A stretch of 64,000 nt of DNA. It comes from Chloranthus sessilifolius. Lineage: Eukaryota; Streptophyta; Magnoliopsida; Chloranthales; Chloranthaceae. Below, piece after piece: positions 10,457 through 21,903 of the stretch (positions within the stretch are counted from its first letter, which is position 1; each line of letters starts with the position of its first letter). The stretch lies in assembly GCA_021018995.1 (NCBI GenBank), contig CM037593.1, forward strand, positions 35,477,810 to 35,541,809, given 5' to 3'. The notes under the pieces were generated by a model, which was not told the DNA's origin, made no database searches, and saw only the letters and a list, made by a program, of their open reading frames with translations. Position numbers and translations under genes: made by a program.

Positions 10457-12909
10457 ATGTCTGGTGATGATGAGCACATTCCTGAGGGGAGCCAGGAGGA
10501 CGGGCCCAAGGTAGTATATTGTCCTCGAGGGGAGAAGTTCCTTTGCTTAGAGCGGAAAGCAGGCTCTTGGCTCGAAATGCAGGGCGAGGCTGCCCGAGTC
10601 GACCTCCTACACCAACAGTATATCCACCTTTCTAATTTTGGTATAGCAGGCAGGGTAAGAGACAGGTTCAATTTCTTTCTTTTATGTAGCTTCGCTTTGT
10701 TTCCTCAACCTAATGCGCTATTCTTTGGACACAGGACCTTCCCTCTATTGTATTCGGAGGGGATGGCTCGATTTTCATGATTTCTACCTCTATGTCCCCC
10801 CTGTGGTGAAAATCTTGCTGGCGCAGGTAGGCTTTGGGGAGTTTTTGTCCTGCGTATCTGAAGGCATTGATCGAGCAGTTCCATCTCGAGATGATGACCT
10901 TTCATATGTCGTACGCTGAGCTGGCCTTGACGCCCGTTGATTGGGCCATGATTACTGGTATCCAGGTGGGGGGCATACCGATAGCTGGTCTCACAGTGCC
11001 GAGCAAGGAGGACATTATCCGGATGATAGGGGTGTACCCCCCTCATGGGCAGATACATGGTATCGAGGTCAAGATGACCTGGCTAACCACGCTTTCCACG
11101 GCCGATGAGTTGGTGGATCTAGGGCAGCCTGATAGGGTGCTTTACATTATGCCCGAGCGGGCGATCTTCTTGGCTCACATCATTCTCCTGCTTCTGTTGG
11201 GTAAGACCCTTTTTACCAATGCGAGCGGTGGCCGAGTCAGCCTAACGTTGCTGAGCGTCATGGACAACTGGGGCGACGCCCATAGGTATCACTAGGGCGG
11301 GGCCGGATATGCTTGGTTGATGTATGGCATAGCTCGGGCCACCATTGGGGAAGCTAAATCCATCGTTGGCTTTTGGGCGGCCCTAGAGGTGATCCCGTAC
11401 CTTTTGCTCTTATCAGTTCTACTTGGATGGTCTTAGTATGTTACTGACTTGTTCTCTTACGCACTATTTTTCTTAGGTATGGGGGTATCACCACTTTCCA
11501 CCTGGGCGCCCGCTCCTCTACTCGGATGCATTTACCTATCCTCTTCTTAGCAATTGGAACCATGCCCGGCGCCGTGATGTGGGCTTGAAACACCTGGAGA
11601 TGGGCTTGAGGTCCCAACTTGACCTGATGATCCCTAAGCAGGTAAAGCCCTTTTCAACTTTGTTTACTTTAGCTCAGAGATTCTCTCTAATTTGCTATGC
11701 TGCTTGTCTGATTGACTGGTTATCTCTTAACTTGGACAGATGCTCCATGATCCGTACCTCACTTCTGCTTTCTGGGATCGGGCAGCTGTAGGTCCATCGC
11801 GCCTTCTCAACAACCGCCGCGTTGTTTCTTTTACAGGGCATGGGTGAGGGTTTACTATTTAGGGGAGCGGGTGGTGCACCAGTATCAGGGTTACCATGCC
11901 ATACCCAAGGATCCTCCCGTCGATGTCATGGGTCCTGCAGGTAGTGTTGAGGAGCTCACAGTGGCCTTCCATAATAACGGGCTTCCCATCAATGCCCTTC
12001 TCGTACTCAAAGGTTATCACATATGGTACAAGTACCTGCCGTATCGGTTCATCTTGCCACGCTTTGTCCCTAGCGCTAATTTCCTTACATTTGGTGGCCC
12101 ACTCAGGCAGGTAATTCTCCTTTCCTTTTTCAGATTTGTCTCCTTTTGTTTTAATTTGGCCTTTGTCCTTTTTGAGAAAATTTTTGTCTTATTTGTAGTT
12201 GGCTCAAGGGGATGGTTCAGATAATGAAGGCGGGGTAGCGGCGGGCACCGCTGGTTCCTCTGGGGCGGGTCCTTCGGGTGAGGACCCCTCTGGTGCGGGT
12301 CCGTCAGGAGAGGGTTCTTTCGGTGTGGGTCCGTCAGGTATTTCTCAAGCTGGTACTCCAGGGGTGATCCGACCGTGGTCTATGGGACCTTCCGACGCCT
12401 TGATGGTAGCTTTCTCTCGGACCTGTGTGCCGACATGGATAGGCAGGTGCGTATCTCCACGAAAGCGACCCATGCCCCTCCTCCTAAGGTGATCCCAGGG
12501 GTAGGCCCTCTGATGACCCATCTCTTTCTTATTTCAGCCTCCTTTTGCACATGTTTTATGCTCCCCCTAATTGCTGACATTGTACCTCTCTGAATGTAGG
12601 ACTTTGATTCGGCTATGGAGTATGCGGCGTACCATCGTAACATTATGGAGCTTCGGGATGTGGAGACAATGAGTATTCTGCTGCTCTACTTTTTCTGTGG
12701 GTTCCACCATTTATTTTTAATTTTTTTTGTTGCCCCCTGATCAGCACTGATCTCTTATTTTGGCTATGACTTGCAGCGTGCGCGTGCTAAGGAGTCCTGA
12801 TCTTTGCTTAGCAGGATTTCTCAGGCCTGGTCCCGGGTGGGGGATATGCAGACTTACCAGGGCTCCTCTCATCGTCGGAAGAAATCAAAGGGCGTGGACA
12901 GGGAATAGG
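10457..12909 (+). pseudogene. Antisense accessory ORF 1 of element A: plant mobile domain (PMD, aminotransferase-like) protein, decayed
   Basis: Exonic blocks in order are MSGDDEHIPEGSQEDG (ATG at 10457), GWLDFHDFYLY (about 10765), LKALIEQFHLEMMTFHMSYAE and LTPVDWAMITGI (10860-10970), GKTLFTNASGGRVSL (11200) and GGAGYAWLMYGIAR (11297-11338). Then FWAALE joins VWGYHHFPPGRP across an intron with GT...AG ends at 11389-11476. A further intron is likely at 11642-11739, and later blocks are VYYLGERVVHQYQGYHAI (11848) and GYHIWYKYLPYRFILPRF. The tail holds GPSG repeats (12240-12350) and AMEYAAYHRNIMELRD (12614). PMD proteins include Arabidopsis MAIN/MAIL1, which affect transposon silencing, and many transposon-borne copies. 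A TAG replaces the Trp before GGAGYAW at 11293, and frameshifts exist near 10830 and 11830. The gene lies opposite to gag-pol. Confidence 0.8.
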
Positions 12910-13329
12910 CCTTAGTTTCTGCATTTGAACAATTCAGACATTTTAGTACTTTTTGAAACAACTTTTATTTGGGATTTTTACAAAGCTTTGTAAGAGATAT
13001 TTGTGGCATTGGTTGGATGATTTTATGCTTGGACATGTCCAATGCTTTTCTTTGGTTGCAATGTTATCTCTTTCTTGCATATATCCGATTGCTCGCAGGA
13101 AGATCTTTGATGATCACTCGTAAAAGCGGCCCTTGATGCCGCATGCCTTGGTGCAGGCGCCTCCTGCACAAGGGTCAAACCAATGTTAATGTTAGACGCC
13201 CCTTTGATTCTTGGGTGCAATTGTTTTCATAAAATAGGTAAATCAGGTTAGTGGTCTAAGGGGGCCAGCAGAGGTCCACAAACATCCACAAAATGCTTAG
13301 AAAAATGGCCTGGGGGGAGTGTTTTGTGT
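12910..13329. other. Intergenic spacer between the two antisense ORFs
   Basis: This 420-bp stretch lies between the stop of the PMD ORF and the third palindrome cluster. It probably contains the PMD 3' untranslated region. No gene or repeat is recognised in it. Confidence 0.6.
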
Positions 13330-13441
13330 TGGCGAATAGTTGCGCCAGGCAAAAATATGAGGGAGATTTATTGGCGCAACTAATAGTTGCACTAGGCAAA
13401 AATCTGGGATAAATGCACTGGCGCAACTAATAGTTGTGCTA
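13330..13441. repeat. Palindrome cluster 3 of element A, upstream of the DUF7745 ORF
   Basis: Three copies: a shortened one at 13330-13347 (TGGCG, AATAGTTGCGCCA), 13372-13394 (TGGCGCAACTAATAG then TTGCACTA) and 13419-13441 (ending TTGTGCTA). The last ends 28 bp before a TATA box at 13469. Two of the three are followed by GGCAAAAA. Confidence 0.95.
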
Positions 13442-13468
13442 GTTTTGGCTTGGGGAGCTGTGGGTCCT

Positions 13469-13474
13469 TATATA
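13469..13474 (+). promoter_or_regulatory. TATA box of the DUF7745 ORF
   Basis: CCTTATATACCC lies 28 bp downstream of the palindrome cluster and about 140 bp upstream of the ATG at 13611, giving a compact promoter: three operators, TATA box, short leader. Confidence 0.65.
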
Positions 13475-13610
13475 CCCAAGCCAGTCCAAAAACTTTCTCT
13501 TTTCTGTTTGACTTGGCCCTTTTGACTGATTTTTTTTGTTCTCATTTTCCTAGGGGCAGGTCTATTAACATACATCGAATTTTATATTCTTCAAAGATCC
13601 TTGTACGTTT

Positions 13611-15109
13611 ATGGACCTGCTTTCCAACCCTCCCTTATATGGAGGGCCCAGGACCAATTTACCCATCTCTTTGGGCATGGGACCTAAATTTCTAACAAGT
13701 TGGGTTGGGAGCTTGAATGAGGGTGAGCTCGCTGACTTGGAGCGCCTTGGGCTATCTCGCCTTCCATGCTTTCTTGAGGTTCCCCCACGGTGGGACCTTC
13801 TTCATGCCCCCACATCCTTGTGGAATCCAAATGGTCATGTGTTCCAATTTGGGAATCGGGAGATGACTCCTACTCTTGAGAAATTGTCCAACTTGTCTAG
13901 TTTGAGGCTTCACAGGGGCCTTGCCAGAATTGTACCGAAGCCGGGCTATGGCAGAACCGTTCACCTTATCCTGGGTTTGAAGAAACATGAGTATGAGAAA
14001 AGTCTCATTGGGGGGCCCACTAGGTGTTCGATGAAATCCTGAAATAACTTTTTGGTGACGAAAGTCTCCAAAAATTGCCGACTCGGAACATCTTCAACGT
14101 GAGAGCATTCTCTCTTGGCCTTATCTCAGAAATCCTTTTCTTTATCGGGGGAGAGAGCTTCTCCTTGGCAATTTGTGATATTTTGACCGAGTTGGAGGCG
14201 GGCCGATCTATGATGCTTTTGGTGCTCGTCGAACTTTTTCGGTGCCTTGATGCGTTTTCCCTTGGGAAGACCAAGGATCTTAGGGGTTGCCCACTTTTGC
14301 TTCAGGTTTGGCTGGGAGAGCATCTTGCCATTTTGGGACCAGTGCCCCGCTTTTATCTTGCTCGAGGAGAGGTGGTTCGATGCTTTTTGGGCAGGTGCCA
14401 CATGATTCCCCAGGGAGATTTGTCAGAATTGAAGCTTTGGCTGATTGGCGTGGATCTTATATGGAGACTTCCTTGGCTAGAATAGACCTTCCATGTGATT
14501 CATTCCATAGACCATGAGGGCATCACCCTTATGGGGTTGACCGGCAGCACCTTCTACTTCCCATTTTGGGTGTTGCGTTAGTTCGACTACACTCAGTAGG
14601 TGCTCTGTGAGGCAAAACCCCCTTTGTGTTACTTGATCTTTTCTAGAGGGTCCTCTGGTGACATAGATCGGATCGTCGCTCTTTGGGAGACACGTCAGTT
14701 GACGCTGATGTACGATATGGAACAGGGAGATTGGGTTCGGTCTTCTCCTGAGTACGAGGCCTGGCTATTGACTGAGCAGCCTATTGCTGATTTTCTAGAT
14801 TCAGCAGAGAGTATTGACACTGGAGGCCCCTGGCCAAAGAAAGAGACGGTACTCTGAGCCCGCATTGAGCTGTTAGTGGATGAGAAGAGGGTCCTGCACG
14901 AGCTTTTAGTGCAGAAAAAAGTTAGAGCAGAGATAGCAGGGAGCGAGGTTCTTCGTCTGAAAGGATCCTTGAGTGTAGCCCTTGGAGCCGCTGATACCTC
15001 TCGAAAGAGGTATAAGAGCTTGCATGGTCGTTGGTTGACCGAGCGGAATGTCCGGGAAGATGATTTTCGTGCTAAGATTAGTGCCTTGAAGCACGAGCTG
15101 GGCCGCTGA
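13611..15109 (+). pseudogene. Antisense accessory ORF 2 of element A: DUF7745-like protein, decayed
   Basis: From ATG 13611 the frame gives MDLLSNPPLYGGP, then LWNPNGHVFQFGNREMTPTL (13830-13890), which matches the WDPxxRxFxFxxxxMxPTxEE pattern I associate with DUF7745. After a stop at 14040 the next block (14080-14485) gives FSLAICDILTELEAG, LVELFRCLDAF, CPLLLQVWLGEHLAILGPVP and LIWRLPWLE. Then come GITLMGLTGSTFYFPFWVLR (14518-14577) and SSPEYEAWLLTEQP (14742). The C-terminus (14876-15109) is charged, heptad-like coiled coil (EKRVLHELLVQKKVRAEI) ending ISALKHELGR. DUF7745 genes commonly accompany Ty3/gypsy elements and their function is unknown. At least four stops or shifts interrupt it. The domain call is from memory of the pattern. 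Confidence 0.7.
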
Positions 15110-15394
15110 TTCCTTCCTGCACACATAACTTTTTACATAGATCAGATACATAGAAAAGGGGCGTAAGAAACCCCTTTACAGATACACACATTTTTTTGGT
15201 ATACATATTTTCTTTATGTTTTTTTTTTTTAATGTTTTTTTTGTTTTTTTTGCTATTCGTGAAAAGGGAAGGATAGAAAGCTAGTCATCACACCAGCTAT
15301 TTTTTTGGGATGTGGTGTAAGCAGTGCATGTTGTAAATGAAGAGAGGTTTATTATATATATCTACATAGGCTTTTTTGTTCTTTTTGTTTTGTG

Positions 15395-15402
15395 TATATT
15401 AT

Positions 15403-15446
<44 letters not shown>
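15395..15446. repeat. (AT)n microsatellite
   Basis: An almost pure AT dinucleotide tract, just downstream of the DUF7745 ORF. Confidence 0.97.
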
Positions 15447-15448
<2 letters not shown>

Positions 15449-15802
15449 GTGTGGTGCCTTAATCACCGGGTGAGACCTCGAGTCCTCTTTTGAGCGTGGT
15501 CGAACCCTCTTTTGAAAGGTCGAGTCTGAGAGAGCTTCAACAGTTTTACCAGTACTAGAATGTCGATCCCCTCGAATTGAGTGAAACCTTTCTCCTTATC
15601 TTGAGTTATACGTTTGACAAAGCAGTTCTTAAGACACACCTAGTCGGGACCCGATTTGAACTAGCAAGAGCGGCCCAGAAAAGGGGATCTGGGAGAGTAG
15701 CCAAGAGAGCTCTTCAAACATTAATCAAACATTTCAAACCTTTCCTCTTTTCTCTCCTTTTTCCTTTTTTTATTATTTTTTTGTTTATCTCCTTTTATAC
15801 CC

Positions 15803-15940
15803 GTGGCGCCCTTTTGGGTTTTCACCACGTCCATGGGCTTGACTCTCTTACCCCAAGCGCCATTTCAGGTTTTCACCTAGCCTGCACAAACTCATTGTTT
15901 TTATCTGTAGCGCCCTTTCGGGTTTTCACTGCGTCCATCT
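15803..15940. repeat. Three copies of a ~52-bp GCGCCCTTTCGGGTTTTCAC unit
   Basis: GGCGCCCTTTTGGGTTTTCAC, with its first base dropped here as GCGCCCTTTTGGGTTTTCAC (about 15806), AGCGCCATTTCAGGTTTTCA (about 15858) and AGCGCCCTTTCGGGTTTTCA (about 15910) each continue into a CCACGTCCAT or similar segment. Period is about 52 bp. Confidence 0.8.
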
Positions 15941-16565
15941 TGCTTTGAGCTTGTATTTTTATTTTATTTTTCTTTTTATTTCTTTATTTTTCAAAAGCCA
16001 CGTCATAGACGTTGATTCTGTCATAGCCGACTGGATGAGGTTCTGGCGTTGTCTCACAACTCGGCTTATGTTGAATTAACAGATACTATGACTGCTTGTA
16101 AACCTAAAAAGAGTGCTTTCTTCTGGGTGTAGCTTGGCCATGGGTTAGGTTAGAATTTGAAGGTATACTGGGCTAAAAGGTTTTTCTTGATACGGCTTCA
16201 GTTTTCTCAACATACTTCCTTCCTTGGGGGTTTTACTGTACATGCCCCGTGATTCTTCTATTTTTTGTTTTTTCTTTAATTTTTTTTTTAATTTCAGACA
16301 ATATCTTTTTGGGGTTTTGCTTTTCCGATTTTTTTTGGATTTTCTGATAGTAATTCTACTTCCTCTCTTTTTTGTATATGTACTTACTTTTTCTTTTTTG
16401 GGAAGGGGTTCATTAAAAGGAAGGGCCAGGCTCAAATGGGGTAGCAAAGGATATCATTATTTTAGGGATGTTTTTTGGCTACTGTGCTTGAAATGATGGC
16501 CTCTTTTGGGGTGTTCTTAAGTAGTCATGCATCTTTTTCACCAATACTTAGCTTATCGCAATAGA

Positions 16566-17623
16566 CTACGAGTAGAACCGTCGGACGTATCCAGCGTTGA
16601 TGGGCTCAGGAAGATAATCTTCGTCCATGGTGGTGAGGCGGATGGCGTATCCTGGTAGCACCTCTCGAACGACGTAAGGTCCTTCCCAATTTGGCTTGAA
16701 CTTTTCTCTCAGATCGGCGTGGAGGGATGGGAAGATCTTCTTCAGTACAGTGTCTCTTACCTTTAGATCTCGACCGCGGACACGTTTATTGTAAGTGCTT
16801 CTGATTCGCCCCTGGTAAACTTAAGTGTGACACAAGGCTAAGAGTCTCTTCTCGTCCAATAAGTTCAATTGTTCGAAGCGGGATCTCTCTCTTTGCTTCG
16901 GGTAAGCCTGATACCATAAGGATTCGGAGCGAGGGTACTTCAACCTCAACTGGTAGAACGGCCTTGGTTCCATACACAAGGGAGAATGGTGTTGCCCCTG
17001 TAGCAGTACAGATCAACGTTCTATAGGCCCATAAAGCAAACGGTAGCATTTCACTCCAATCTCGGTAAGTGGCGACCATCTTCTCAAGGATGCGGATGAT
17101 CGTCTTGTTCGCAGCTTCTATGACTCCATTAGTTTGAGGGCGATAAGGTGACGAGCGATGGTGTGTATTGCTCGCAGAAGGCTCGGATGCGCTTATTTGC
17201 CAAGTTTGTGCCGTTATCTGTAATAATATCCTTGGGTACTCCAAATCGGCACACAGTATTACTTTTGAGGAACTTCTCATCGTGACTGGCTGTGATGTTG
17301 GCATATGATGCCGCTTCTACCCACTTGGTAAAGTATTCAATGGCGACGAGGATGAACCGATGTCCATTTGACGCTTTTAAATTAATCATTCCGATGACAT
17401 CAAGGCCCCAGGTAGCGAATGGCCAAGGAGTGGTCATGCAATGAAGATCGATGGCAAGAGCGTGTATCAGACTGGAGTGTTCCTGACACTTGTAGCATTT
17501 TTGAACATGTTTGCAGCAATCTGATTCCATAGTGGTCCAAAAGTATCCCTGCCGTAGAATTTTCTTAGCAAGTATGTGACCGCTGATGTGGGCTCTGCAT
17601 ACTCCCTCGTGAATCTCCTTCAT
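16566..17623 (-). pseudogene. Element A integrase
   Basis: On the minus strand the zinc-binding domain reads HEGVCRAHISGHILAKKIL...CYKCQ (17615-17480), an HHCC arrangement. The catalytic core has GLDVIGMI (first Asp, about 17400), ITDNGTN (second Asp, about 17210) and NGVIEAANK (Glu, about 17110), so the DDE triad is present. It continues with LWAYRT, SLVYGTKAVLPVE and, close to the end, FKPNWEGPYVVREVLPGYAI and RRFYS with a TAG stop at 16566. Integrase joins the cDNA to host DNA. A frameshift near 17140-17160 separates the second Asp from the Glu, so no intact protein is made. Confidence 0.88.
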
Positions 17624-17734
17624 GATATTGATTGCTTCACTTTTTGTAAGGCACCTAAGTAAGATGTTATTGTAGGATCACTTGTAAAGGCATTCCCCAC
17701 AAATGACATAGCCTGCCGCTAGACGTTGAATGGT

Positions 17735-18300
17735 TCACCGGTCCATCTTGGATGTGCCCTCAGGGAAAGTTAGTGTCTCGAGGAAATTCTTGATATCTGA
17801 GAACCAAGGTGGCTCATCATCAGGTCTTGTAGGTTCCTCAATCTGGAGGCAGAATGCCGGCTCATTCCTTTGCTCGATCATGATCGGCTTCATCTCAGCA
17901 CCATACGGGATTTCTATCATTGATGTCAGCATTGCTAGTGCATCAGCAAAGCGATTCCTTATCCATGGGACATAAGAGAAAGTGGCATCCTCAAAGCAAG
18001 CTATCAGATCCTCAAGGTGCTCATGGTAGGGGATCTGTTTCTCATCTCTCATCTTTCAGTCACTGTTCGTCTAGCATATGATTAACTGATAATTGCCAAA
18101 CATTCGAAGGTGAGTTACATTCAGATCGAGAGCCGCCTGTAGACCAGTGGCACAAGCTTCGTACTCAGCCATGTTGTTAGTGCAAGGGAAGTTGAGCTTG
18201 ATAGAGACTGGTACATGGGATCCTTTCGGAGAAATCAGAATGGCACCAACTCCCTGACCCTCGGCATTAGCTGCCCCATCAAAGTGCATTACCCAAGATT
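17735..18300 (-). pseudogene. Element A second (archaeal-type) RNase H
   Basis: Minus-strand frame: WVMHFDGAANAEGQGVGAIL (about 18295-18235), CTNNMAEYEACATGLQAAL (about 18180-18120) and LRMFGNYQLIIC, then after a stop YVPWIRNRFADALAMLTS (about 17980-17930). DGA, E in AEYEA and D in FADALA are catalytic-type residues, but the usual GDS is GNY, so one Asp is lost. A second RNase H placed between the RT-linked RNase H and integrase is a recognised feature of the Tat lineage. Confidence 0.82.
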
Positions 18301-19650
18301 CCTCTGCTTCTTCAGTATCATCTTCCATCATGGAAAGGATGTCCTCATCGGGGAACTCAGTTCTTAAAGGTTCATAATCTAGCAAAGGATTGTCGGCAAG
18401 ATGATCAGGAAGTGCCTGCCTCTTGATTGACTTTTGAGTGACATACGTGATGTCGAACTCGAATAACAAAAGATGCCATCGTGCAGTTCGTCCAGTAAGA
18501 GTCGGCTTCTCGAAAAGGTACTTCAACGAGTCCATTTGGGTTAAAAGTAGAACGACTTGAGATAGCAAGTAATGGCGGAGCCTCTGAGTAGCCCGTACAA
18601 GAGCTAGGCATGCTTTCTCTAGATGAGAATAACGCATTTCATAATCAGTAAACTTCTTGCTCAGATAGTAAATGGCTTGTTCTCTTCTTACCGTCTCGTC
18701 ATGGTGCTCTAAGACACATCTGATCGAAACTTTCGTCATGGAGAGGTACATTAAGAGTGGTCTCCTCGGCTCGGGTGGTACCAAAACAGGTGGATTGAGG
18801 AGGTAGCTTTTGATTTTATCGAATGCTACCTGGCAATCATCATTCCATTCGACGGGTGAGTTCTTTCGAAGTAGCTTGAAGATTGGCGTGCAGATTAGGG
18901 TTAGTTGCACAATGAACCGACTGATATATTGTACTCTGCCTAAGAACCCTCTAACTTCTTTCTCAGTAGACGGCGGTGGTATTTTTGTGATAGCTTTGAC
19001 TTTGATTGGGTAGACCTCGATCCCTCTCCTGCAGACGATGAGCCCTAACAGTTTCTCGGACATAGCGCTAAATGCACACTTCAGCGGATTCAGACGTAAC
19101 CTATATTTTCTCAGCTTCTCAAACAGTTTTTGGAGGTTTACCAGATGGTCGCCTCACTCCGGTGACTTGGTGATCATACCATCGACGTACACTTCAATCT
19201 CTCGGTGCATCATGCCATGAAACAGTGCAGTCATAGCTCTTTGGTACGTTACACCGGCATTCTTCATCCCAAATGGCATGACTTTATAGCAAAAGGTTCC
19301 CCACGGAGTGATGAACACTGTCTCCTCTCTGTCTGCCTCTACCATCTTTTGTATCCTGAGAATCCATCCATAAAAGAAAGCAACCCGTGCTTAGCAGTGT
19401 TATCGACCAAGATGTCGATGTGCGGCAATGGGAAATCGTCTTTCGGGCTTGCCCTGTTCAGATTGTGGAAGTCGATACACATGCGAACCTTTCCATCTTT
19501 CTTCATTACAAGCAAGATATTGGCTAGCCACTGCGGGTACTTGGATACCATGAGAAACCCCGTATCATACTGCTTGATGACCTCATCTTTGACTTTCAAC
19601 ATCCACTCGGGTCAGAGATGTCTCAGCTTCTGCATAACCGACTTCATATC
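18301..19650 (-). pseudogene. Element A reverse transcriptase and RNase H
   Basis: Minus-strand order: KDGKVRMCIDFHNLNRASPK and DDFPLPHIDILVDNTA (19490-19390), LSFMDGFSGY (about 19370), TPWGTFCYKVMPFGMKNAGV (about 19300), EIEVYVDGMITKS (about 19185), LLGLIVCRRGIEVYPIKVKA (about 19030), FLGRVQYISRFI, WNDDCQVAFDKIKSYLLNPP, LEHHDETVRREQAIYYLSKK and a SLKYLFEKPTLTGRTARWHL block. This enzyme copies the element RNA into cDNA. The catalytic box is YVDG in place of YVDD, which removes an essential Asp, and there are frame breaks near 19340 and 19150. It is clearly a dead RT. Confidence 0.9.
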
Positions 19651-20840
19651 AGGGTAGAGAGGCAACTCATGCTCGACCAAATCGATGTCCAGACCAGGCA
19701 TGTCCTCGTACGACCAGGCAAAAATGTCTTGGTATGACCGAAGGAAGTCGATCATGCTTTTTCTTTCTTCGGGAGATAGTGACGTTCCGATCTTGGTAAT
19801 TCAGGGAATCTCCTCAGTCCCTAGATTAATGTCCTCAGTTTCTTAGACAATGGGGTAGAGCCATGCTCAAATTTGGCAAACCGGTCAAGGAGCTCATTGG
19901 GTAGCTCCTCCAAAGGGACATCCTCGTCCAGACTCGTAACTAATACCTTTTCTTGTATTTCTATAGGAAAGGGATGGATTTTACGTGGGACGGGTATTTC
20001 GATTAAGGCATCTTTTTGTGGGACTATCTGGAATTTTAAATGACAATGTTTTTGGACTTTGGACTTTTTTAATGTTTTTGAGATTTTGTATTTTTTCAAT
20101 GTTTTTGAGATTTTATATTTTTTCAATGTTTTTAAGATTTATGTTTTCTTTGGAAATGGACCCTTAGCAGCGCGAGTCTGTGTATATACAAGGTATTTCC
20201 TGCCAAGGGCTTATCTCACTTTTTATAGGTTATTTTTTTTAGGGAAATGGGTGCCAAATGTTAGGCCACTCCCCTCTTCTAGGGTTTGGGGCAAAGATGC
20301 CCAGTTGCATACCTGAGGGGTCGCTCCTTTACATGATTGGATGGAGGGGGCTGACTGGTATGACTCATTGGAGTCAGCTTCCATCATGTTGATCCCCATT
20401 ACGTATGAGATTTCATCCTCAAATGTCAGCAGAGTTCTATGGTGGTTTACCACAAGAGGAGTTTGTTCACGTATGGAATGCTGCTCCTCAAATAGGGATA
20501 GGGCAGCCAGATCTATTTTGAGGGTGGGAAGGGAGATGTTGGGATTGGTGGGATGGACAGGGGCTATGGGTTTTTGAGGGGTCAAATGGGTTACCCCATT
20601 TCGATCAATCTTTACCACCCCAGCACTGACAAAGGATTCCCTTATGTGTGGCCTAGGGCGAGGTTTCTCTTCTATATTGATTCCTCGAGCTTTTGCAGCT
20701 ATAGAGACCCTGGCTTTCTCTTTAGCCTCTAGGACCTCTTCCTCTGTGGGCTTGTAACCTAACCCGAATCAGACTTTCTGTCCTTTGGCAACAATTGGCT
20801 CTCTTTTGCTTTGCAGTCTAGGCCCGAGCCCTCTGCCTTT
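19651..20840 (-). pseudogene. Element A pol linker between protease and RT
   Basis: Minus-strand fragments such as VPLEELPNELLDRFAKFEHG (about 19920-19860) and LTFEDEISYVMGINMMEAD (about 20440) sit where Tat elements have a poorly conserved linker. A 27-bp tandem repeat (20064-20145) adds KISKTLKKY units to the frame. Several stops are present. No enzymatic domain is recognised. Confidence 0.55.
20064..20145. repeat. 27-bp tandem repeat in the pol linker of element A
   Basis: Three copies of TTTTTCAATGTTTTTGAGAT plus a TTTATAT tail, a length divisible by three. On the minus strand each encodes KISKTLKKY-like residues, so the expansion kept the frame. Confidence 0.85.
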
Positions 20841-21677
20841 CTAATGGCCCCACTTTTGGAGCATAGCCACCACTGCTACCATTTTGCCTCCAATTTTAGG
20901 AATGATGCCCTCAATGGGCTCCGGGAGTATTGCCGATACTTCATACTCGAAACTGTGGAGGTCGACATCCTCAGCGGTGTGCGGTATATCTAGCATATTG
21001 GGTTTCTCCACGCTGTTGATGGCCTTCTCTTTCTCACTATGCCCCTCACCAATGATCGTGATGATCTTATGCCCAAATACAAATTTAGGTTTTTGGTGCA
21101 GTGTGAAAGGTATGGCTCCGACTTCGTGCAACCACGGGCGCCCCAACAACAGGTTAAATGAGGATTTAATATCCATTACCTGAAATAACATGGAAAAGGT
21201 CATTGGCCCGATTAACAGCTCAAGATCAACATCTCCCATTATTTCTCTCCTGGTATTGTCAAAACCTCTAACATTGGTTCTTGTGGGTCTCAACATGCAT
21301 GGATCTACTCCGATCTTTGTGGCGGTTCTTAATGGGCATATATTCAATGCAGACCCATTATCGATTAGAACCAAGGGGATTACCATGTTTCTAGACTCAA
21401 CGGTTATATTCAAAGATTTCGAGTGGCCACCTCCTTCCTCTGGTAAGTCAGCATCCGAAAACGAAATGGCATTCGGAGCCATTACTTGGCCAATTATCTG
21501 CCCAACTTCTTCTAGGCTAACTTGAAGTGACACATGCAGATTCTTTAACGTCCCCATTAATGCTTGAAAATAGAGTGGGGACATCATCAACAGATCCCAT
21601 ATAGTTATATGGGCATGCATTCTTCTCAGTTGAGTCTCTAGTATATGCTCTCGACTCATTTTCTCGAATGGGTTCAC
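20841..21677 (-). pseudogene. Element A retroviral-type aspartic protease region
   Basis: An open frame of 278 codons contains VIPLVLIDNGSALNICPL (about 21390-21340), where LIDNGSALN corresponds to the DGGSSLNI active site of Tat proteases, and FNLLLGRPWLHEVGAIPFTL (about 21150), the conserved LLGRPW motif. The Asp is retained and the following Gly is Asn. The protease would cleave the Gag-Pol polyprotein. Confidence 0.85.
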
Positions 21678-21903
21678 TGTGCTATCTTTCTTCCCCTCTG
21701 GCTGGGCTTGTGCTGCTGCTGGTGCTTCTGGTTCCTTTGATATCCTCCTAGATCATGTGACAAAGTCCACTACCCCTTCTCTATGGCTGCCAGTATTGAC
21801 ATCTGTTTGTTCATAACTCAGCGGGACTTGGTGAGGATCATAGGTCGGCCTCGATATCTTAAATGACATAGTTATCGGTATTGGAGGCACTTGCACTGCG
21901 GGC

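Larger units (their letters stand above)
15110..16565. other. Convergent spacer between DUF7745 ORF and integrase of element A
   Basis: The two coding strands converge here, so this stretch must hold 3' untranslated regions and termination signals for both. It contains an (AT)n microsatellite at 15395-15446, T-rich runs (15190-15250, 16250-16400) and three copies of a GCGCCCTTTCGGGTTTTCAC unit. No gene is seen; hydrophobic frames are due to T runs. Confidence 0.6.

Noticed and set aside
10457..12909. PMD gene as a host MAIN/MAIL-type gene
   Set aside because: It lies between pol and LTR of a Tat element with the element's palindromes and has several disabling mutations; transposon-borne copy is the simpler reading.
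16224..16496. Hydrophobic plus-strand frame with a Phe-rich stretch
   Set aside because: Again a T-run artefact in the convergent spacer.
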